A DNA stretch of 8,582 nucleotides from Oscillospiraceae bacterium (GTDB taxonomy: Bacteria; Bacillota_A; Clostridia; Oscillospirales; Ruminococcaceae), in contig CAAFWX010000223.1 in NCBI GenBank assembly GCA_900766795.1, forward strand, positions 1 to 8,582, in the 5' to 3' direction. The translations under genes were made by a program, and so were the position numbers. Position 1 is the first letter of the stretch. Each line of letters begins with the position of its first letter. Below the pieces are notes generated by a model. It saw nothing but the letters and a program-made list of their open reading frames with translations. It had not been told where the DNA came from and ran no database searches. Positions 6,753 to 8,582 of the stretch are shown here, piece after piece.

Positions 6753-8381
6753 ATGACAAAATATGTCGGCAAAGGCGTTTACGGAGCGGTTGCAATAGGT
6801 AAAATTTCGTTGTTTCACAGAAATGACGCTGCTGTTTCGCGTATTCGCGTTAAGGATGCAGCAGCGGAAATAGCAAGAGTTGAGGCAGCAAAAAACGCTG
6901 CTTATGAGCAGCTTGGCGAGATATACGAAAAGGCGCTCCGCGAGGTTGGCGAAACAAACGCGGCAATCTTTGAAATTCATCAGATGATGCTTGAGGACGA
7001 GGATTACAATGAGTCTATCCGCAATATTATTGAAACGCAGCAGGTTAACGCGGAGTATGCGGTTGCGGTTACGGCGGACAATTTTTCGGAGATGTTCTCG
7101 GCAATGGACGACGCTTATATGCAGGCGCGCGCCGCAGATGTTAAGGACATCTCAAACCGAATTATTGCTAACCTCAGCGGAGCGGATACGTCTGTTCTTG
7201 AAACCGATGAAAAAATGATAATCTGCGCAGACGACCTCGCTCCCAGCGAAACCGTTTCGCTTGATAAAGACAAGGTTCTTGCGTTCGTCACGGCACACGG
7301 TTCTTCAAATTCCCACACGGCAATCCTTGCACGAAATATGAATATTCCCGCTGTAATCGGCGTTGGCGATGAATTCATCTCTGCAATAAAAGTGGGCGAC
7401 GAGGCTATTGTTGACGGATTTACGGGAGAGATTTTCATAAATCCAGATGATGAAACAAAAGAAAGACTGACAAAAAAACAGACGGATGACCTTAACAAAA
7501 AACGGCTTTTGCAGGAGCTTAAGGGTAAGGATAACGTCACCCTTGACGGAACAAAAATCAACATTTACACCAACATCGGAAGTATCGACAACATCGGGGC
7601 AGTGCTTGCCAATGACGCGGGAGGAATAGGACTTTTCCGCAGCGAGTTTTTGTATCTCGAAAACAGCGATTTCCCGACCGAGGAGCAGCAGTTTAGTGCG
7701 TACAAGCGCGTGCTTGAAAGTATGGCGGGCAAGAAGGTTATCATCAGAACTCTTGACATCGGTGCGGACAAGCAGGCGGATTACTTCAACCTCAAAAAGG
7801 AGGAAAATCCCGCTCTCGGATACCGCGCAATCAGAATTTGCCTCACGCGCCCAGAGATATTCAAAACGCAGCTCCGTGCGCTTTTCAGAGCCTCGGTTTA
7901 CGGAAATCTCGGAATAATGTTCCCTATGATAACAAGCGTTTCCGAGGTGCAAAAAGCGCTTGAAATGTGCGAGCAGGTGAAAAACGAGCTGAAAGCGGAC
8001 GGCATAGAGTATTCCGATAAAATCGAAATCGGCATAATGATAGAAACCCCCGCAGCGGCTATAATCAGCGATAAACTCGCACCAATGGTAGATTTTTTCA
8101 GCGTGGGAACGAATGATTTGACGCAGTACACTCTCGCCTGCGACAGACAAAATCCCGAAATCGAGCAGTTTGTCGATACCCATCATGAGGCAATTTTGCG
8201 TCTTATCGAGATGAGCGCGCAAAACGCACACAAGCACGGCGCGTGGATTGGAATTTGCGGTGAACTCGCCGCTGATATCTCGCTTACGGAAACATTCCTG
8301 AGAATGGGAATAGACGAACTTTCGGTTTCGCCGAGCTTTGTTTTGCCGCTGCGCGATGCCGTGAGAAAAATTAATTTATGA
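6753..8381 (+). CDS. ptsI: PTS Enzyme I (phosphoenolpyruvate-protein phosphotransferase)
   Basis: This cytoplasmic enzyme, 542 residues from ATG 6753, takes phosphate from phosphoenolpyruvate and passes it to HPr. An N-terminal HPr-binding domain is followed by the phosphohistidine site in GSSNSHTAILAR (His188), then the C-terminal PEP-binding barrel: GIGLFRSEFLY, IRTLDIGADK, NPALGYRAIRICL, the signature DFFSVGTNDLTQYTLACDRQN (written here as its core VGTNDLTQYTLACDRQN), and active-site Cys502 in GICGELAAD. All catalytic blocks are intact. It ends at VLPLRDAVRKINL, about 30 residues earlier than E. coli or Bacillus Enzyme I. Many clostridial versions are similarly short, so I do not read this as truncation. 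It is last in the operon. An IS-like end begins at the base after its stop codon, and a minus-strand promoter downstream points into it. Confidence 0.95.
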   Translation: MTKYVGKGVYGAVAIGKISLFHRNDAAVSRIRVKDAAAEIARVEAAKNAAYEQLGEIYEKALREVGETNAAIFEIHQMMLEDEDYNESIRNIIETQQVNAEYAVAVTADNFSEMFSAMDDAYMQARAADVKDISNRIIANLSGADTSVLETDEKMIICADDLAPSETVSLDKDKVLAFVTAHGSSNSHTAILARNMNIPAVIGVGDEFISAIKVGDEAIVDGFTGEIFINPDDETKERLTKKQTDDLNKKRLLQELKGKDNVTLDGTKINIYTNIGSIDNIGAVLANDAGGIGLFRSEFLYLENSDFPTEEQQFSAYKRVLESMAGKKVIIRTLDIGADKQADYFNLKKEENPALGYRAIRICLTRPEIFKTQLRALFRASVYGNLGIMFPMITSVSEVQKALEMCEQVKNELKADGIEYSDKIEIGIMIETPAAAIISDKLAPMVDFFSVGTNDLTQYTLACDRQNPEIEQFVDTHHEAILRLIEMSAQNAHKHGAWIGICGELAADISLTETFLRMGIDELSVSPSFVLPLRDAVRKINL

Positions 8382-8408
8382 GGCTCTATCCCAAAATCTG
8401 TGTAAACC
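8382..8408 (+). mobile_element. IS256-like terminal inverted repeat, possible element end
   Basis: The 27 bases beginning GGCTCTATCCCAAAA and ending TGTGTAAACC resemble the outer ends of IS256-family elements, whose repeats typically finish in TGTGTAAA. It starts at the base after the ptsI stop codon. No matching inverted end or transposase is in the window, so it could be a remnant, a small non-autonomous element whose other end lies beyond 8582, or a chance likeness. The resemblance is from memory, not a search. Confidence 0.35.
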
Positions 8409-8432
8409 ACAAACGCGAAAAAGTGAAATCTG

Positions 8433-8468
8433 TAAGCTCTGGGTGCATTTCGATACATTCAGAGCTTA
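8433..8468 (+). other. 16-bp hairpin with UUCG loop downstream of ptsI
   Basis: TAAGCTCTG pairs with CAGAGCTTA, and the pairing continues inward through two G-U wobbles, T-A, G-C, one C-A mismatch, A-T and T-A to a TTCG loop at 8449-8452. In plus-strand RNA the two wobbles pair; in minus-strand RNA they become C-A clashes, so the fold favours the ptsI transcript. Only two T follow the stem, so it is not a standard intrinsic terminator. It may mark the 3' end of the operon mRNA, or the DNA dyad may be a protein site. Confidence 0.5.
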
Positions 8469-8471
8469 TTC

Positions 8472-8500
8472 ATAGTAACACAAATCAATTAAGTTGTCAA
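8472..8500 (-). promoter_or_regulatory. Near-consensus minus-strand promoter pointing into ptsI
   Basis: On the minus strand there is a perfect TTGACA (8500-8495), a spacer of exactly 17 bases and TACTAT (8477-8472). Transcription would start near 8465, inside the hairpin dyad, and run antisense toward the 3' end of ptsI. No convincing minus-strand gene lies in its path within the window; the 91-codon frame from 8458 has no ribosome binding site. Confidence 0.55.
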
Positions 8501-8504
8501 TAGC

Positions 8505-8567
8505 AACTGCTTAAGAGGAAAGTTTCAACTTTTTTGAAATTGTGTTGCCCACCCCTGAAAATGGCTT
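8505..8567 (+). repeat. Right copy of ~62-bp dispersed direct repeat
   Basis: This pairs with 97-158 in the same orientation (55 of 62 aligned bases identical, one inserted C at about 8555). It begins five bases after the -35 box of the minus-strand promoter. The contig ends 15 bases beyond it, which is what a repeat-induced assembly break would look like. Confidence 0.8.
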
Positions 8568-8582
8568 GATACAGCGCCTTTA

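Noticed and set aside
7305..8237. Minus-strand open frame of 310 codons
   Set aside because: It is antisense to the intact ptsI gene. Its length comes from ptsI codon use, and no domain is recognisable.
8354..8381. Truncation of ptsI at its C-terminus by an insertion
   Set aside because: All catalytic motifs are present, and short clostridial Enzyme I proteins end at about the same place. Only comparison with close relatives could revive the idea.
8394..8433. Direct repeat AAATCTGT at 8394-8401 and 8426-8433
   Set aside because: Eight bases, 32 apart, in AT-rich DNA is within chance expectation; there is no array.
8183..8458. Minus-strand open frame of 91 codons behind the antisense promoter
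   Set aside because: The ATG has no ribosome binding site, most of the frame is antisense to ptsI, and the sequence looks non-protein-like.

Overview
The window reads as an accessory carbohydrate region from a low-to-moderate GC, Gram-positive, anaerobic Firmicute. A gut or rumen clostridium of the Ruminococcus/Oscillospiraceae kind is my best guess. The reasons are strong AAAGGAG/GGAGGTGAT ribosome binding sites, a fused EIIBCA sucrose permease, a 'YFNNGYLS'-type LacI regulator and a glycyl-radical-activase-like radical SAM gene. This is inference; there is no rRNA or other taxonomic marker. The sequence is a raw assembly contig: its first 16 bases are the end of an Illumina adapter.

Layout. 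Bases 1-16 are adapter. Bases 17-380 hold no convincing gene but carry the left copy of a ~62-bp dispersed repeat. Bases 381-1108 (minus strand) hold a radical SAM activating-enzyme-like gene split by a one-base deletion in a homopolymer. Divergent from it, 1132-2121 (plus) encodes a LacI-family repressor (ScrR-like). A 152-bp control region follows, with a near-consensus promoter, a perfect dyad operator candidate and several TGAAAC half-sites. Then comes a tightly packed plus-strand operon: scrA (EIIBCA), scrB (GH32 sucrose-6-phosphate hydrolase), scrK (PfkB-family fructokinase, TTG start), ptsH (HPr) and ptsI (Enzyme I), with gaps of 5, -11, 14 and 19 bp. After ptsI, 8382-8582 contains an IS256-like terminal-repeat sequence directly abutting the ptsI stop codon, a long hairpin with a UUCG loop, a near-perfect promoter pointing back (minus strand) into ptsI, and the right copy of the dispersed repeat.

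How it works together. The operon encodes a complete sucrose phosphorelay and catabolic route: PEP to Enzyme I (His188) to HPr (His15) to EIIA (His545) to EIIB (Cys26), and then to sucrose during transport. ScrB cleaves sucrose-6-phosphate to glucose-6-phosphate and fructose, and ScrK phosphorylates fructose. The inclusion of dedicated ptsH and ptsI makes the cassette self-sufficient. The HPr has lysine where the regulatory Ser46 should be, so it should not take part in HPr kinase/CcpA catabolite repression. Control is then most likely local, through ScrR.

I found no CRISPR array, tRNA, rRNA or wholly unknown multi-gene system. The most interesting points are the self-contained PTS with a non-regulatory HPr, the repeat pair around the whole module, and the cluster of non-coding signals just downstream of ptsI.
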